Notes: generated by a model from the sequence alone, not told the origin. Positions 17,038-26,398 are shown, counted from the first letter of the stretch. The stretch is DNA of 64,000 nucleotides from Streptomyces wedmorensis (GCF_000716445.1 NZ_JNWK01000037.1:13990-77989), one strand, 5' to 3'. Program-made: numbers and translations.

Positions 17038-19053
17038 TCAGTACCCGGAGGTCACGTAGAGGCAGTTGGTGTAGCTGTAGCCGGGTTCGATCTTCGCCTT
17101 GCTGGACTTGGTGTCGCCGGCGGTCGAGCTCCCGGTGGACGCCCGCTTCTGGAGGAAGTGGTAGTCGCCGGCGGGCAGCAGCAGGGTCGCCTTCGGGTAC
17201 TTCGAGGACGGCCCGGTGCAGGCCTTGATCTTCTTGCCGTTCGAGAAGATCGGCCCCGGGTACTTGGTGCAGGTCCCGCACGCCTTGAGGGTGACCTTGC
17301 CGGTCATCGGGCCGGTGTAGAGCAGCTCGACCTCTCCGGGGCCGTCGTTGCTGACCACCATGACCATCCGGGTGCCCTCGGGGACGTCCGCCGGGGGCAG
17401 GCTCCGGCCGGCCGCCGGCTCCTCGTCGGCGATCTCGGCGGCGATGGCGATCGAGCGGGCGTGCGCCGCCCGCGGGCTGCTCGGGTACGCCTTGGCGTAC
17501 TCGGTCATGGTCGTGACGGCTCCGGTGTAGTCCTTCTTCTTGAACTGGTCGGTCCCGCAGGTGAACTCGCCCGTCTGGACCGCGTCGGCCGCCTCCTTCG
17601 CGGCGCCCTGGAGGGACGGGTCCGACATGTTGTCCAGGGAGGAGCGGAGCGCGCGCAGCTCCTCGGTGGTGTCGCAGGGCGCGGAGCCCCCGGTCAGCGC
17701 GGTCGTCCTGGTCTTGATCGCCGCGCGGACGGCCGGCTCGACGCGGGTCGCGTGGCTCGACTTCGGGAACGTCTTCAGGAGTTCGTTGAGGCTCTCGCTG
17801 GCCGTCGGGTCGGCCGTCCGCACGCCGAGCGCGGCGGTCCCGCACTCGTAGAGGGACTCGGCGAGCGGATCGTCCGTCTTGGCGGGCCGGGAGCCGAGGA
17901 GCTGCTTGTCGACGGTGCCGGGCAGCTCCCGCAGGTACTTCAGCGGCGGAACGGCCTCGCAGTACTGCTTCTTCCCGTACGGGGCGGAGACGGTCGCGTA
18001 GTAGGCGTCGAGCCGCTCGGGAACCAGCTTTCCGGCCCGCGACCCCGCGTGCCGCGTGCCGAGGTCCTCGTACGCGGTGAGTGCCGTGCGCAAGGTCGGC
18101 TCGGCCTTGTCGAAGGCGAGCCCGTCGGCGGACTTCACGAGGGCGTCCGCCTCCGCGAGCAGTTCGAGCAGCGCCTGCTCCTTCGCCTCGTCCCGCGCCG
18201 CGCCGTACGCGAGCGAACCGCCCGCGGGCACGGCCAGGAGCACGAGGGCGAGCGGCAGCGCGAGGCGCCGGAACGACGCCCCGACCCGGAGCGTGGCCCG
18301 CAGTCCGCGCCGTGCTCCGTCCGCGGCGGCGGCGAGCAGGAACACGCCGTAGCCGACGAGCACGCCCACGGGCACGCCGTCGACGTCGGCCGGAAGCGCG
18401 AACACCAGTAGCGCGGCCGTCGCCAGCCAGCAGAGCGCGGCACCGACCCAGTTGCGGAGCAGCACGTAACCGAGCCCGAGGCAGGAGAGGTTGAGCAGGC
18501 CGATCATCGCCGCCTGCGCCGCGTTCGCCTCCCCGCGCGGCTGCGCGGGCGGCTGCGGCCCGTACCCGGGCGGCGGACCGTATCCGGGCGGCCCGTACCC
18601 CGGCGGCGGCCCGTACCCGGGCGGCGCCCCGGGCGGCGGCGCCGCGACCCCACCGCCCGACCAGCCGGGTGCGGACGCGGGCCCGGCCCCCTCGCCGTGG
18701 CCGGGCGGGACCTCGCCCCCACCGCCGGACGGCGCGCCGAACGCGAGCGTGGGCGTCCCGGGAGCGGCCGGAACCGTGGCCGGTGCCGCGGGTGCGGGGG
18801 CGGCCGGGGTCGCGGGAGCGGCCGAGGTCGGTGCCGGGGTCGTGGGCTTCGTCGGGTTCGGAGCGGTCCACGGCGGCTCGGCGGCTCGTGGCGGGCCCTC
18901 GGGCGCAGGCGGCGCGGCAGGTGCCGGAGTCCGCGGGTCTGCCGGGGCTACCGGGTACGGCGGGTCTGTCGGATCTGTCGGATCTAAGGTTCTGTCGTCC
19001 GGGATGCGGTCGGACGGTTCGGGACGTGCGTCGTTCGGCTCTTCCCCCACCAC
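17038..19053 (-). CDS. Large membrane protein with Pro/Ala-rich N-terminus
   Basis: A 671-aa protein started at a GTG after GAGGGGGA. Residues 1-170 are a disordered Pro/Ala/Gly region with PPGYGPP repeats; about 175-250 hold two or three membrane segments (MIGLLNLSCLGLGYVLL, ALCWLATAALLVFAL, VGVLVGYGVFLLAA) and another lies near 275. The rest, about 290-671, is extracytoplasmic, with repeated helical Ala/Leu segments that resemble TPR-like packing and conserved Cys residues (CGTDQFKKKDY, CGTCTKYPG). Family unknown; probably an envelope protein. Confidence 0.75.
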   Translation of the reverse strand: MVGEEPNDARPEPSDRIPDDRTLDPTDPTDPPYPVAPADPRTPAPAAPPAPEGPPRAAEPPWTAPNPTKPTTPAPTSAAPATPAAPAPAAPATVPAAPGTPTLAFGAPSGGGGEVPPGHGEGAGPASAPGWSGGGVAAPPPGAPPGYGPPPGYGPPGYGPPPGYGPQPPAQPRGEANAAQAAMIGLLNLSCLGLGYVLLRNWVGAALCWLATAALLVFALPADVDGVPVGVLVGYGVFLLAAAADGARRGLRATLRVGASFRRLALPLALVLLAVPAGGSLAYGAARDEAKEQALLELLAEADALVKSADGLAFDKAEPTLRTALTAYEDLGTRHAGSRAGKLVPERLDAYYATVSAPYGKKQYCEAVPPLKYLRELPGTVDKQLLGSRPAKTDDPLAESLYECGTAALGVRTADPTASESLNELLKTFPKSSHATRVEPAVRAAIKTRTTALTGGSAPCDTTEELRALRSSLDNMSDPSLQGAAKEAADAVQTGEFTCGTDQFKKKDYTGAVTTMTEYAKAYPSSPRAAHARSIAIAAEIADEEPAAGRSLPPADVPEGTRMVMVVSNDGPGEVELLYTGPMTGKVTLKACGTCTKYPGPIFSNGKKIKACTGPSSKYPKATLLLPAGDYHFLQKRASTGSSTAGDTKSSKAKIEPGYSYTNCLYVTSGY

Positions 19054-19213
19054 GGTTCCCCCTCGTGGTCCATGCGCGGTGACACCCCACCGCCGCTCTT
19101 CTCACCTACCCTTCACCGTCCGCGCACACGCGTCCGCCGTTCCGGGAAGCGGTGACAAACCTGCGACCTTCGCCCTGCGGGAATTCGCGCCGCCCAGGGC
19201 CTAGAGTCGCTGG

Positions 19214-20128
19214 GTGCCGTACGACCACCGGAACACCGCCCGCCGTGCTCTCGCCCTCGCCCTCGCCGCCACGGGCTGCTGCGCCGTACTCGCCGGATGC
19301 GGGGCCTCGCAGGCCTCGCCGTCCTCCGGAAAGGCCCAGGAGACCCAGCGGGCTCAGGAGACCCGGCAGGCACAGGGCGCCGAGTCCCGTCCCCCGCTCG
19401 CCTCCGCCGACCCGACGCCGACCCGGTCGCCCCTCCCGGCCGCCGGGGGGGACGGATCCCTCGCCGGCCGGACCGTCGTCATCGATCCGGGTCACAACTC
19501 CGGCAATTTCCGTCATTCCACGGAAATCAACCAGAAGGTGGACATCGGGACGACCCGCAAGGAGTGCGACACCACCGGCACCTCCACGGACGCGGGGTAC
19601 ACGGAGGCGTCGTTCACGCTCGACGTCTCGCACCGGTTGCGGGACCTCCTCACGGCGCGCGGCGCGAAGGTGGTCCTCACCCACGACGCCGACCGGCCGT
19701 GGGGCCCGTGCATCGACGAGCGGGCCCGCATCGGCAACGCGGCCCGCGCCGACGCCGTGGTCTCCGTCCACGCGGACGGTTCGGCGGTCGGCCACCGCGG
19801 CTTCCATGTGATCCTGCCCGCACGGGTGCGCGGCGGATCGGCGGACACCGCCGCGATCGTCGGGCCGTCCCGGGCGCTGGGCGAGCGGATCGCGGACCGG
19901 TTCGCCCGCGCGACCGGAACGTCCCCTGCCAATTACCTCGCCGGCGGTACGGGGTTGGACGTGCGCGACGATCTCGGCGGCCTCAATCTGTCAACCGTGC
20001 CCAAGGTCTTCGTCGAATGCGGCAATATGCGTGATCCGAAGGATGCGCGGCTGCTCACGTCATCGGCGTGGCGGCAGAAGGCGGCACAGGGGATCGCGGA
20101 CGGCATCGCGACCTACCTCGAGGGGTAG
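19214..20128 (+). CDS. N-acetylmuramoyl-L-alanine amidase (Amidase_3), lipoprotein
   Basis: A 304-aa cell-wall hydrolase that would cleave the bond between MurNAc and the stem peptide. It begins at a GTG; after the signal segment the lipobox LAGC gives a lipid-anchored protein. The catalytic domain (about 85-304) has VVIDPGHNSGNF with the first zinc histidine, the helix EASFTLDVSHRLRDLL with the glutamate ligand, SVHADGS with the second histidine, and FVECGNMRD near the end with the catalytic glutamate. A Ser/Gln-rich linker separates lipid anchor and enzyme. Confidence 0.9.
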   Translation: MPYDHRNTARRALALALAATGCCAVLAGCGASQASPSSGKAQETQRAQETRQAQGAESRPPLASADPTPTRSPLPAAGGDGSLAGRTVVIDPGHNSGNFRHSTEINQKVDIGTTRKECDTTGTSTDAGYTEASFTLDVSHRLRDLLTARGAKVVLTHDADRPWGPCIDERARIGNAARADAVVSVHADGSAVGHRGFHVILPARVRGGSADTAAIVGPSRALGERIADRFARATGTSPANYLAGGTGLDVRDDLGGLNLSTVPKVFVECGNMRDPKDARLLTSSAWRQKAAQGIADGIATYLEG

Positions 20129-20235
20129 AACCGGCGGGCGATAGATTCGCTCCGTACGATGGGGCCGCCCCCGTGCCATGGGACCCCGAGTGCCACCCCC
20201 GACGCGACGACCGACGAACGACGAAGGACTCTTAC

Positions 20236-21096
20236 GTGAATATCCGCTCCCTCACCCGAGGCGATGGCGTGCTGATCGGTGCAGCGGTGGTGCTGTTCAT
20301 CGCCTCGTTCCTCGGCTACGCCAGCTGCGACGGCCCGGCCTCCATCTGCGACCAGATCGACACCCCGAACTCCTGGGAGGTGTCGCCCCTCGGCTGGGGC
20401 TCGTTCCTCCTCGGCATCGCCGGCGTCGCCCTGGTGGTCCTCTCCCACGGCCTGCCGCAGCAGCGCAAGGTCGTCGGCCTGGAGCTGAACCAGGTCGGTG
20501 CCGCGTTCACCGTCGCCTCCGCGTGGACCCTGCTGATGTGGGTCTTCGAGGCGACGAACGCGGGCGCGGGCCTGATCCTCGGCCTGATCGCCGCCCTGAT
20601 CGCGGCCGGTGCCGCGGTGGCCGGTCCGCTGGTTCCCGCGCTGAAGGCCCCGCTGGTCGGCGCGCCGAGCCCGCAGACCCCGCACCCGTACGGCATGCAG
20701 CAGGGCCAGCCGGGTCAGCCGGGCGTTCCCGGCGGCTACGGCTACCCGGGCGCGCAGCACCCGCAGTACGGCGGGCCGCAGGACCCGTCGCAGGGTGCGG
20801 GCCAGCCGTTCGGCGCGCAGGCCGCCGCTCCGCAGCCGCAGGCCCCGCAGCAGCCGGAGCCGCAGGCCCAGGCCCCGCAGCCGGCGGGGCCCGCCGCCGA
20901 CTTCGCGCCGTTCTGGTTCGCCGTGCCGGTCGCCCGTCCGCTGTACGCGGAGGACGGCTCGCAGGCGCCGATCGCCGAACTGGCGCCCGGTACCTGGTAC
21001 CTGGCGGTCGAGCAGCGCGGTCCGGCCCTGGTGGCCCAGACGCAGGACGGTCGCCGCGGCGTCCTCCAGGACACCACGGGCATCCAGCGCGGCTAG
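20236..21096 (+). CDS. Membrane protein, DUF5336-like, with Gln/Pro-rich tail
   Basis: A 286-aa protein. Four hydrophobic segments occupy about residues 12-140 (GVLIGAAVVLFIASFLG through GLIAALIAAGAAVAGPLV). A disordered region rich in Gln, Pro and Gly (about 150-225) follows, then a compact C-terminal part FAPFWFAVPVARPLY...GTWYLAVEQRG that looks like a small beta domain. The order resembles mycobacterial 34-kDa antigen-type proteins. GTG start preceded by AAGGA. Confidence 0.75.
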   Translation: MNIRSLTRGDGVLIGAAVVLFIASFLGYASCDGPASICDQIDTPNSWEVSPLGWGSFLLGIAGVALVVLSHGLPQQRKVVGLELNQVGAAFTVASAWTLLMWVFEATNAGAGLILGLIAALIAAGAAVAGPLVPALKAPLVGAPSPQTPHPYGMQQGQPGQPGVPGGYGYPGAQHPQYGGPQDPSQGAGQPFGAQAAAPQPQAPQQPEPQAQAPQPAGPAADFAPFWFAVPVARPLYAEDGSQAPIAELAPGTWYLAVEQRGPALVAQTQDGRRGVLQDTTGIQRG

Positions 21097-21120
21097 TTCC
21101 CGCGCGGACCCTCGCAGACG

Positions 21121-21154
21121 GCCCCTCGCCCGGAATCCCTTCCGGGCGGGGGGC
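21121..21154 (+). terminator. Intrinsic terminator
   Basis: CGCCCGGAA-TCCC-TTCCGGGCG, extended by G/C pairs on both sides, follows the membrane-protein stop by about 25 bases. Confidence 0.7.
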
Positions 21155-21179
21155 CGTTGCCGTACAGTGCCCGCACTAC

Positions 21180-21194
21180 CTGACGGTTCGTCAG
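21180..21194 (+). promoter_or_regulatory. CTGACG-N3-CGTCAG palindrome before the F420 oxidoreductase
   Basis: CTGACGGTTCGTCAG, perfect arms, 14 bases before the ATG, overlapping the likely promoter or ribosome-site region. No KstR-like box is seen beside this copy. Confidence 0.55.
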
Positions 21195-21208
21195 AAAGGT
21201 TGCGGGGC

Positions 21209-22219
21209 ATGCGACTCGGACTCGCCCTCGGCTACTGGGGCCGCGGCCCCTCGCCCGCCCACCTCGACCTCGCCCGCGAGGCCGAGCGACTGGGCTACGA
21301 CTCCGTGTGGACGGCGGAGGCCTGGGGCTCCGACGCCTTCACGGCCCTGACCTGGATCGCCGCCCACACCAGCCGGATCAGGCTGGGCACGGCCGTCGCG
21401 CAGATGGCCGCGCGCGCCCCGACGACCACCGCGATGCACGCGCTCACCCTGGACCACCTGTCGGGCGGGCGCCTCCTCCTCGGGCTCGGCCTGTCCGGGC
21501 CGCAGGTCGTCGAGGGCTGGTACGGCCGCCCCTTCCCCCGCTCCCCGCTGACCGCGACCCGCGAGTACGTGGACGTGGTCCGGCAGGTCCTGCGCCGGGA
21601 AGGGCCCGTCCGGCTCGACGGGCGGCACCACTCCCACCCGTACGCGGGCGAGGACGGCACCGGCCTCGGCAAGGCGCTCAAGCCGATCACCCACCCGCTG
21701 CGGGCCGACGTCCCCGTCCTGCTCGGCGCAGAGGGCCCCAAGAACGTCGCGCAGACCCTCGCCATCGCGGACGGCTGGCTGCCCCTCTACTGGACGCCCG
21801 ACCGCTGGGCCGAGGTGTACGCGCTCCCCGAACGCCCGCCGGAGGGCTTCCTGGTGGCACCCATGGTCCGGGCCCACCTCTGCGACGACGTGGCGGCCGG
21901 CCTGCTGCCCGTGAAGGCGATGCTCGGCTTCTACATCGGCGGCATGGGGCACGCGGCCCGCAACTTCCACGCCGACCTGATGGGGCGGATGGGGTACGAG
22001 AAGGAGGCCCGGCGCGTCCAGGAGCTCTTCGCGGCGGGGCGGCGCGAGGAGGCCGTGCTCGCCGTGCCGGACGCCTTCGCGGACGAGATCTCCCTCGTCG
22101 GCCCGCGCGCCCGGATCGCCGAACGGCTCGACTCGTGGCGGCGGGGCCCGGTGACGGACCTCCTCGTCACGTCACCGGACCCCGCCACGCTCCGCGCCCT
22201 CGCGGAGCTCAACGCCTGA
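21209..22219 (+). CDS. LLM-class F420-dependent oxidoreductase, Rv3520c-like
   Basis: A 336-aa bacterial-luciferase-fold enzyme expected to use coenzyme F420. MRLGLALGYWGRGP opens strand 1; GYDSVWTAEAWGSDAFTALTWIA, RIRLGTAVAQMAARAPTTTAM and GRLLLGLGLSGPQVVEGWYG are the family blocks. The size and blocks resemble Rv3520c, which lies inside the mycobacterial cholesterol region; that link and the operator-like palindrome suggest a lipid or steroid substrate. No partner gene is adjacent on the same strand. Confidence 0.88.
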   Translation: MRLGLALGYWGRGPSPAHLDLAREAERLGYDSVWTAEAWGSDAFTALTWIAAHTSRIRLGTAVAQMAARAPTTTAMHALTLDHLSGGRLLLGLGLSGPQVVEGWYGRPFPRSPLTATREYVDVVRQVLRREGPVRLDGRHHSHPYAGEDGTGLGKALKPITHPLRADVPVLLGAEGPKNVAQTLAIADGWLPLYWTPDRWAEVYALPERPPEGFLVAPMVRAHLCDDVAAGLLPVKAMLGFYIGGMGHAARNFHADLMGRMGYEKEARRVQELFAAGRREEAVLAVPDAFADEISLVGPRARIAERLDSWRRGPVTDLLVTSPDPATLRALAELNA

Positions 22220-22237
22220 ACGCCTGGGGGACGGCCC

Positions 22238-22795
22238 CTACCCGCCCAGTTGGGAGGCGCTGGGCACCTTGTCGACGACCTCGGCGCCGGCGCTCTTGCC
22301 GGCGTCCTTGACGCTGTTGATGACGCTCTCGAAGGCGCCGACGTCCGCGGCGCCCGCCTCGCCCTTGCGGAGCTTGGTCCCGAGCTCCTTCAGCGACTCG
22401 ATCCCCGCCGAGAGCGGCGCGACCGCCTTCGAGAGCAGCGGGTCGCCCTTGGCGTTGTTCACCGCCGCCTTGAGCCGGTTGTACGTGAACGCGCCCGCGA
22501 GGCCCGCCTTCACCAGCGCGAGGGTGCGGCCGTCGGCGCCCTTCTGGAACTTGCCCGCGCGGTACGGCTTCACGATCCACTGGTACGCGGCGCCCGCCGC
22601 CAGGCCCGCGTTGGCCACGAAACGGGTCTTCGCCAGCTTCTGCTGCTCGAAGGTGCTCGTACTCGTCGGGGTCACGGCGGCGCCCGCCCCCTGGGCCTCG
22701 TCGTCGCCGTTGCACGCGGCGGTCGTCAGGAGCAGGGTGCAGGACAGGAACAGCGCCACGACGCCACGCGAGACGGTTCTGGGCACGACGGACAC
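22238..22795 (-). CDS. Secreted lipoprotein, unknown function
   Basis: A 185-aa protein from a GTG preceded by GGAGG. The signal segment ends in a lipobox TAAC near residue 28. The mature part is helical with Lys/Ala/Leu-rich segments (LAKTRFVANAGLAAGAAYQWIVKPYRAGKF) and no recognised domain. Anchored outside the membrane; role unknown. Confidence 0.75.
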   Translation of the reverse strand: MSVVPRTVSRGVVALFLSCTLLLTTAACNGDDEAQGAGAAVTPTSTSTFEQQKLAKTRFVANAGLAAGAAYQWIVKPYRAGKFQKGADGRTLALVKAGLAGAFTYNRLKAAVNNAKGDPLLSKAVAPLSAGIESLKELGTKLRKGEAGAADVGAFESVINSVKDAGKSAGAEVVDKVPSASQLGG

Positions 22796-22892
22796 GACGG
22801 AACCTCCCTGGGGACTGTGGCGCCAGCCTCACCCCGCCCCCGCCGACCGGCCACCCGGGTGACGCCGAACGGGGCAACGGCCCAGGGATCCG

Positions 22893-23981
22893 TCAGGGGC
22901 AGCAGTCCGGTTCGAGGCCCGTCGGGAGGCGTTCGCCGCCGAAGACGGCGACCGTGGCCTCCTCGCCGCCGAGGGCGGCGACCGCGAGCAGCAGGGAACC
23001 GGCGGTCCAGGTGGTCTGTTCCTCGGGCCAGACGGCCTTGTCGGCCTCCTCGGCGCCCTCGAAGACGTACCCCGTCCAGTACATGCCGTTCTCGGCGCGC
23101 AGGTGCCGGATGTCCTGGAGGATCTCGAGGGCCCGGTCGGACTCGCCCATCGCCCACAGGGTGAGCGCCAGCTCGCAGGACTCGCCGCCCGTGACCCACG
23201 GGTTCGGGACGACGCACCGCACCCCGAGGCCGGGCACGACGAACGTGTCCCAGTCGGCGTCGATGCGGGCCTGCGCCTCGGGTCCGGTGACCGCGCCGCC
23301 GAGGACGGGGTAGTACCAGTCCATCGAGTAGCGGGACTTGTCGAGGAAACGCTCGGGGTGCCGGCGGATCGCGTGGCCGAGCGCCCCCGCCGCCAGCTCC
23401 CAGTCGGGCTGCGCCTCCTCGCGGACCTCGGCGATGGCGAGGGCGCAGCGGAGGGCCTGGTGGATCGACGAACTACCGGTGAGGAGCGCGTCGTTCACCG
23501 GCGTGCCGTCGGGCTCGCGCTTCCAGCCGATCTGGCCGCCGGGCTGCTGGAGTCCGAGGACGAACTCGACGGCCGCGTAGACGGAGGGCCACATCCGGTC
23601 GAGGAAGGCGTCGTCGCCGGTGGACAGGTAGTGGTGCCAGACGCCGACCGCGATGTACGCGACGAAGTTCGACTCCCTGTTCCGGTCGGTGACCCGGTCC
23701 GCCTCGCCGTCGTGGTAGGCCGCGTACCAGGAGCCGTCGGCGTTCTGGTGCCTGGCGAGCCACTCGTAGGCGCGGGCGGCGGCCTCGTGCTCGCCGGCCG
23801 TGTCCAGGGCCATGGCGGCCTCGGTGTGGTCCCACGGGTCGAGGTGGTGGCCCCGGAACCACGGGATGGCGCCGTCCTCGCGCTGCCCGGCGAGTATCCC
23901 CGCGACGGTCTCGGCGGCCTGCTCCGCGGTGAGCACCCCCGGCAGGACGAGGTGCTCCGCGATCCGCTCGGGAGGGGTCAC
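22893..23981 (-). CDS. Alpha/alpha-barrel protein (prenyltransferase/glycosidase-like)
   Basis: A 362-aa cytosolic protein with repeated helix pairs, each turn marked by aromatic motifs: GAIPWFRGHHLDPWDHTEAAMAL, WLARHQNADGSWY, NFVAYIAVGVWHHYL and TTWTAGSLLLAVAAL. This is the six-hairpin barrel fold seen in glycoside hydrolases and terpenoid cyclases, but I see no DxDD or other catalytic signature for cyclisation. GTG start overlaps the methyltransferase stop, so it is third in the operon and probably acts on the same glycan or glycolipid. Confidence 0.8.
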   Translation of the reverse strand: MTPPERIAEHLVLPGVLTAEQAAETVAGILAGQREDGAIPWFRGHHLDPWDHTEAAMALDTAGEHEAAARAYEWLARHQNADGSWYAAYHDGEADRVTDRNRESNFVAYIAVGVWHHYLSTGDDAFLDRMWPSVYAAVEFVLGLQQPGGQIGWKREPDGTPVNDALLTGSSSIHQALRCALAIAEVREEAQPDWELAAGALGHAIRRHPERFLDKSRYSMDWYYPVLGGAVTGPEAQARIDADWDTFVVPGLGVRCVVPNPWVTGGESCELALTLWAMGESDRALEILQDIRHLRAENGMYWTGYVFEGAEEADKAVWPEEQTTWTAGSLLLAVAALGGEEATVAVFGGERLPTGLEPDCCP

Positions 23982-24712
23982 TTCGCGTCGGCCTTGGGGA
24001 GGTGGGGCTTGGTCGCGTACGCCACGAAGCTCTTGCCGACCACCGGGTTGAGCAGCTGCTCGGCGACCCGGGTCAGGGCGGGCTTCTTCATGATGTCCCA
24101 GACCAGCAGCTTGTGGTACGCGCGGACCGGCAGCGCCTTGTCGTTGTCGACGCCGAAGGCGCACTTCAGCCACCAGTACGGCGAGTGCAGCGCGTGCGCG
24201 TGGTGGGTGCCGTACGGCCGCAGGCCTGCCTGCCGGATCTTGCCGAGGAGCTCGTCCGCCTTGTAGATGCGGATGTGGCCGCCCTCGACCTCGTGGTAGG
24301 CGTCGGAGAGCGCCCAGCAGACCTTCTCCGGGCCGTAGCGCGGCACGGTGATCGCGATCCGGCCGCCGGGCTTGAGGACGCGGACCATCTCGGCGAGCAC
24401 GCCCTTGTCGTCCGGGATGTGCTCCATGACCTCGGAGATGATGACGACGTCGAAGGACTCGTCGGGGAACGGCAGGTTGAGCGCGTCGCCCTCCATGGCG
24501 GTCGCCGTCGCCCCGGCGGGCGCCTCCCCCGCCTCCTTCATCGCCGCGAACCACTTCGCGACCTCGCGGATCTCCTCGCCGTTCTGGTCGAGCGCCACCA
24601 CCTGCGCCCCGCGCCGGTAGCACTCGAACGCGTGCCGACCCGCACCGCAGCCCAGATCGAGCACACGGTCGCCGGCGGCGAGCGGGAATCGGGTGAAATC
24701 GACGGTCAGCAC
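23978..24712 (-). CDS. Class I SAM-dependent methyltransferase
   Basis: A 244-aa enzyme. VLDLGCGAGRHAFECYRRGAQ (about 18-38) is the SAM site, VVALDQN is motif II and FDVVIISEVMEHIPD with VRVLKPGGRIAITVP are motifs post I and III of the UbiE/Methyltransf_11 group. The C-terminal third (HSPYWWLKCAFG) is longer than usual and may contact a lipid. The gene lies between a GT4 glycosyltransferase and the alpha/alpha-barrel protein. Confidence 0.88.
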   Translation of the reverse strand: MLTVDFTRFPLAAGDRVLDLGCGAGRHAFECYRRGAQVVALDQNGEEIREVAKWFAAMKEAGEAPAGATATAMEGDALNLPFPDESFDVVIISEVMEHIPDDKGVLAEMVRVLKPGGRIAITVPRYGPEKVCWALSDAYHEVEGGHIRIYKADELLGKIRQAGLRPYGTHHAHALHSPYWWLKCAFGVDNDKALPVRAYHKLLVWDIMKKPALTRVAEQLLNPVVGKSFVAYATKPHLPKADAK

Positions 24713-24762
24713 GAGATCCTGCTTTCGGGGTTGGAGGGTGTTGCTGGGCAGGCGCCGCCGGG

Positions 24763-24804
24763 CTGTGGGCAGGCGTTCCGCAGGACGGAACGGGTGGGCG
24801 CAGC
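24763..24804. repeat. Hairpin repeat copy, same type as at 9.8-10.0 kb
   Basis: Stem CGTTCCG-CAGGA-CGGAACG flanked by GTGGGC on the left and GGTGGGC on the right, between the methyltransferase start and the glycosyltransferase stop. Confidence 0.6.
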
Positions 24805-24842
24805 CCCATCACCGGGCCGCACCCGGCGACGACGGCGGGAGA

Positions 24843-26162
24843 TCACCGGCGGACTCCGGTTCCCTGACGGGCGACTGCCTCGCGGTACAGCTCGGCCGTC
24901 CCCTGGGCCGCACGCGCCCAGGTGAAGCGGGACAGCACCCGAGCACGACCGGCGGCACCGAGCCGCGCCCGCAGCTCACGGTCACCGAGCACCCGCCCGA
25001 GCGCCGCGGCCAGCGCCCCGGCGTCGCCCGGCGGCACCGCCAGGCACGTCTCGCCGTCGGGCCCGGCGACCTCGGGGATGGCCCCGCCGGTGGTGGCCAC
25101 CAGCGGCGTCCCCGTGGCCATGGCCTCGGCGGCGGGCAGCGAGAAGCCCTCGTACAGCGAGGGCACGCAGGACACCTGGGCGGAGCGCACCAGGTCGACG
25201 AGCTCGGCGTCGCTGATGCCCTTGACGAACTCGACGGCGCCCTCCAGCCCGTACCGCTCGATGGCCGCGGCGACGGGGCCGTCCTCGGCGCGCTTGCCGA
25301 CGACGACGAGGTGGGCGTCGGGGTTCTCGGTGCGGAGCTTGGCGAGCGCCTCGATCAGGTGGATCAGGCCCTTGAGGGGGACGTCGGCGCTGGAGGTGGT
25401 GACGATCCGGCCGGGGACCTCGGCGACGGCCGGGTCGGGTGACCAGAGGGTGGTGTCGGCGCCGATGTGGACGACCTCGATGCGGTCCTCGCGGACGCCG
25501 AGGTGCTCGACGATCTCCTGGCGGGAGGTGCCGGAGACGGTGAGCACGGACTCCATGCGGCGGGCGACGCGCTTCTGCATGCGGGTGAAGGCGTACCAGC
25601 GGCGGACGGAGGCGCGGCGCTTCCAGTCGGCGGCGGCGTCGAGTTCGAGCTGCCGGTCGACGGTGATGGGGTGGTGGATCGTGGCGACGAGCGGCGCGCC
25701 CAGGGCCCGGGGGCCGCCGAGGAGGCCGTAACCGAGGGTCTGGTTGTCGTGGACGACGTCGAAGTCGCCGCGGCGGGCGGCGAGCATGCGGCGGGCCCGC
25801 AGGGAGAAGGTGAGCGGTTCGGGGAAGCCGCCGGTCCACATGGTGGCGACCTCGAGGCCGTCGATCCAGTCCCGGTACTCCTCGCGCTTCGGGGTCCGGA
25901 AGGGGTCCGGCGAGCGGTAGAGGTCGAGGCTGGCGATCTCGGTGAGCGGGACGCCCTCGTCGAGCGTGGGGTAGGGCTGGGAGCCGATGACCTCGACGGT
26001 GTGGCCGAGGCGGGCGAGTTCGCGGGAGAGGTGCCGGACGTAGACGCCCTGGCCCCCGCAGAAGGGGTTCCCCTTGTACGTGAGGAGAGCGATCCGCAAC
26101 GGTGCGTCACCGGCGACGGTGACGCCCTGTCGGGGGCTTGCCTCTATGGCCTCAGCGGTCAT
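24843..26162 (-). CDS. GT4-family glycosyltransferase
   Basis: A 439-aa GT-B enzyme. The N-lobe opens IALLTYKGNPFCGGQGVYVRH, with the sugar-acceptor GG loop; the C-lobe has the E-x7-E motif in PSLYEGFSLPAAEAMATGTPLV (the nucleotide-sugar site). It would transfer a sugar from a nucleotide donor to an acceptor at the cytosolic side. It is first in a three-gene operon and divergent from kstR; a KstR-like site lies 55 bases upstream of its ATG, overlapping its likely promoter. Confidence 0.9.
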   Translation of the reverse strand: MTAEAIEASPRQGVTVAGDAPLRIALLTYKGNPFCGGQGVYVRHLSRELARLGHTVEVIGSQPYPTLDEGVPLTEIASLDLYRSPDPFRTPKREEYRDWIDGLEVATMWTGGFPEPLTFSLRARRMLAARRGDFDVVHDNQTLGYGLLGGPRALGAPLVATIHHPITVDRQLELDAAADWKRRASVRRWYAFTRMQKRVARRMESVLTVSGTSRQEIVEHLGVREDRIEVVHIGADTTLWSPDPAVAEVPGRIVTTSSADVPLKGLIHLIEALAKLRTENPDAHLVVVGKRAEDGPVAAAIERYGLEGAVEFVKGISDAELVDLVRSAQVSCVPSLYEGFSLPAAEAMATGTPLVATTGGAIPEVAGPDGETCLAVPPGDAGALAAALGRVLGDRELRARLGAAGRARVLSRFTWARAAQGTAELYREAVARQGTGVRR

Positions 26163-26216
26163 GCGCGACCCCCTTCGAGCGTGCGTTTCGCCGGAGCGTA
26201 ACCGCTCGCGCTAATC

Positions 26217-26230
26217 TAGAACAAGTTACA
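26217..26230. promoter_or_regulatory. KstR-like operator in the glycosyltransferase/kstR intergenic region
   Basis: TAGAACAAGTTACA, 14/14 at fixed positions of TNNAACNNGTTNNA. On the minus strand TAGATT and TTACGCT nearby could serve as -10 elements for the glycosyltransferase. Confidence 0.7.
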
Positions 26231-26398
26231 GACTTGATCGTTCGGGATCTTCTCGCCCGTCGCCCGGCCGGTCTTCTTGATCCTTCGAGGAGGCAGAATC
26301 TACCGGCAGGTAGCTCCGCCGCGAGAGCCGGAACAGGTGATTCGCGCCACGGCGGCGGCACCGCTACTGTCGCTCCCCACCGCACGGAACGGGACCTC

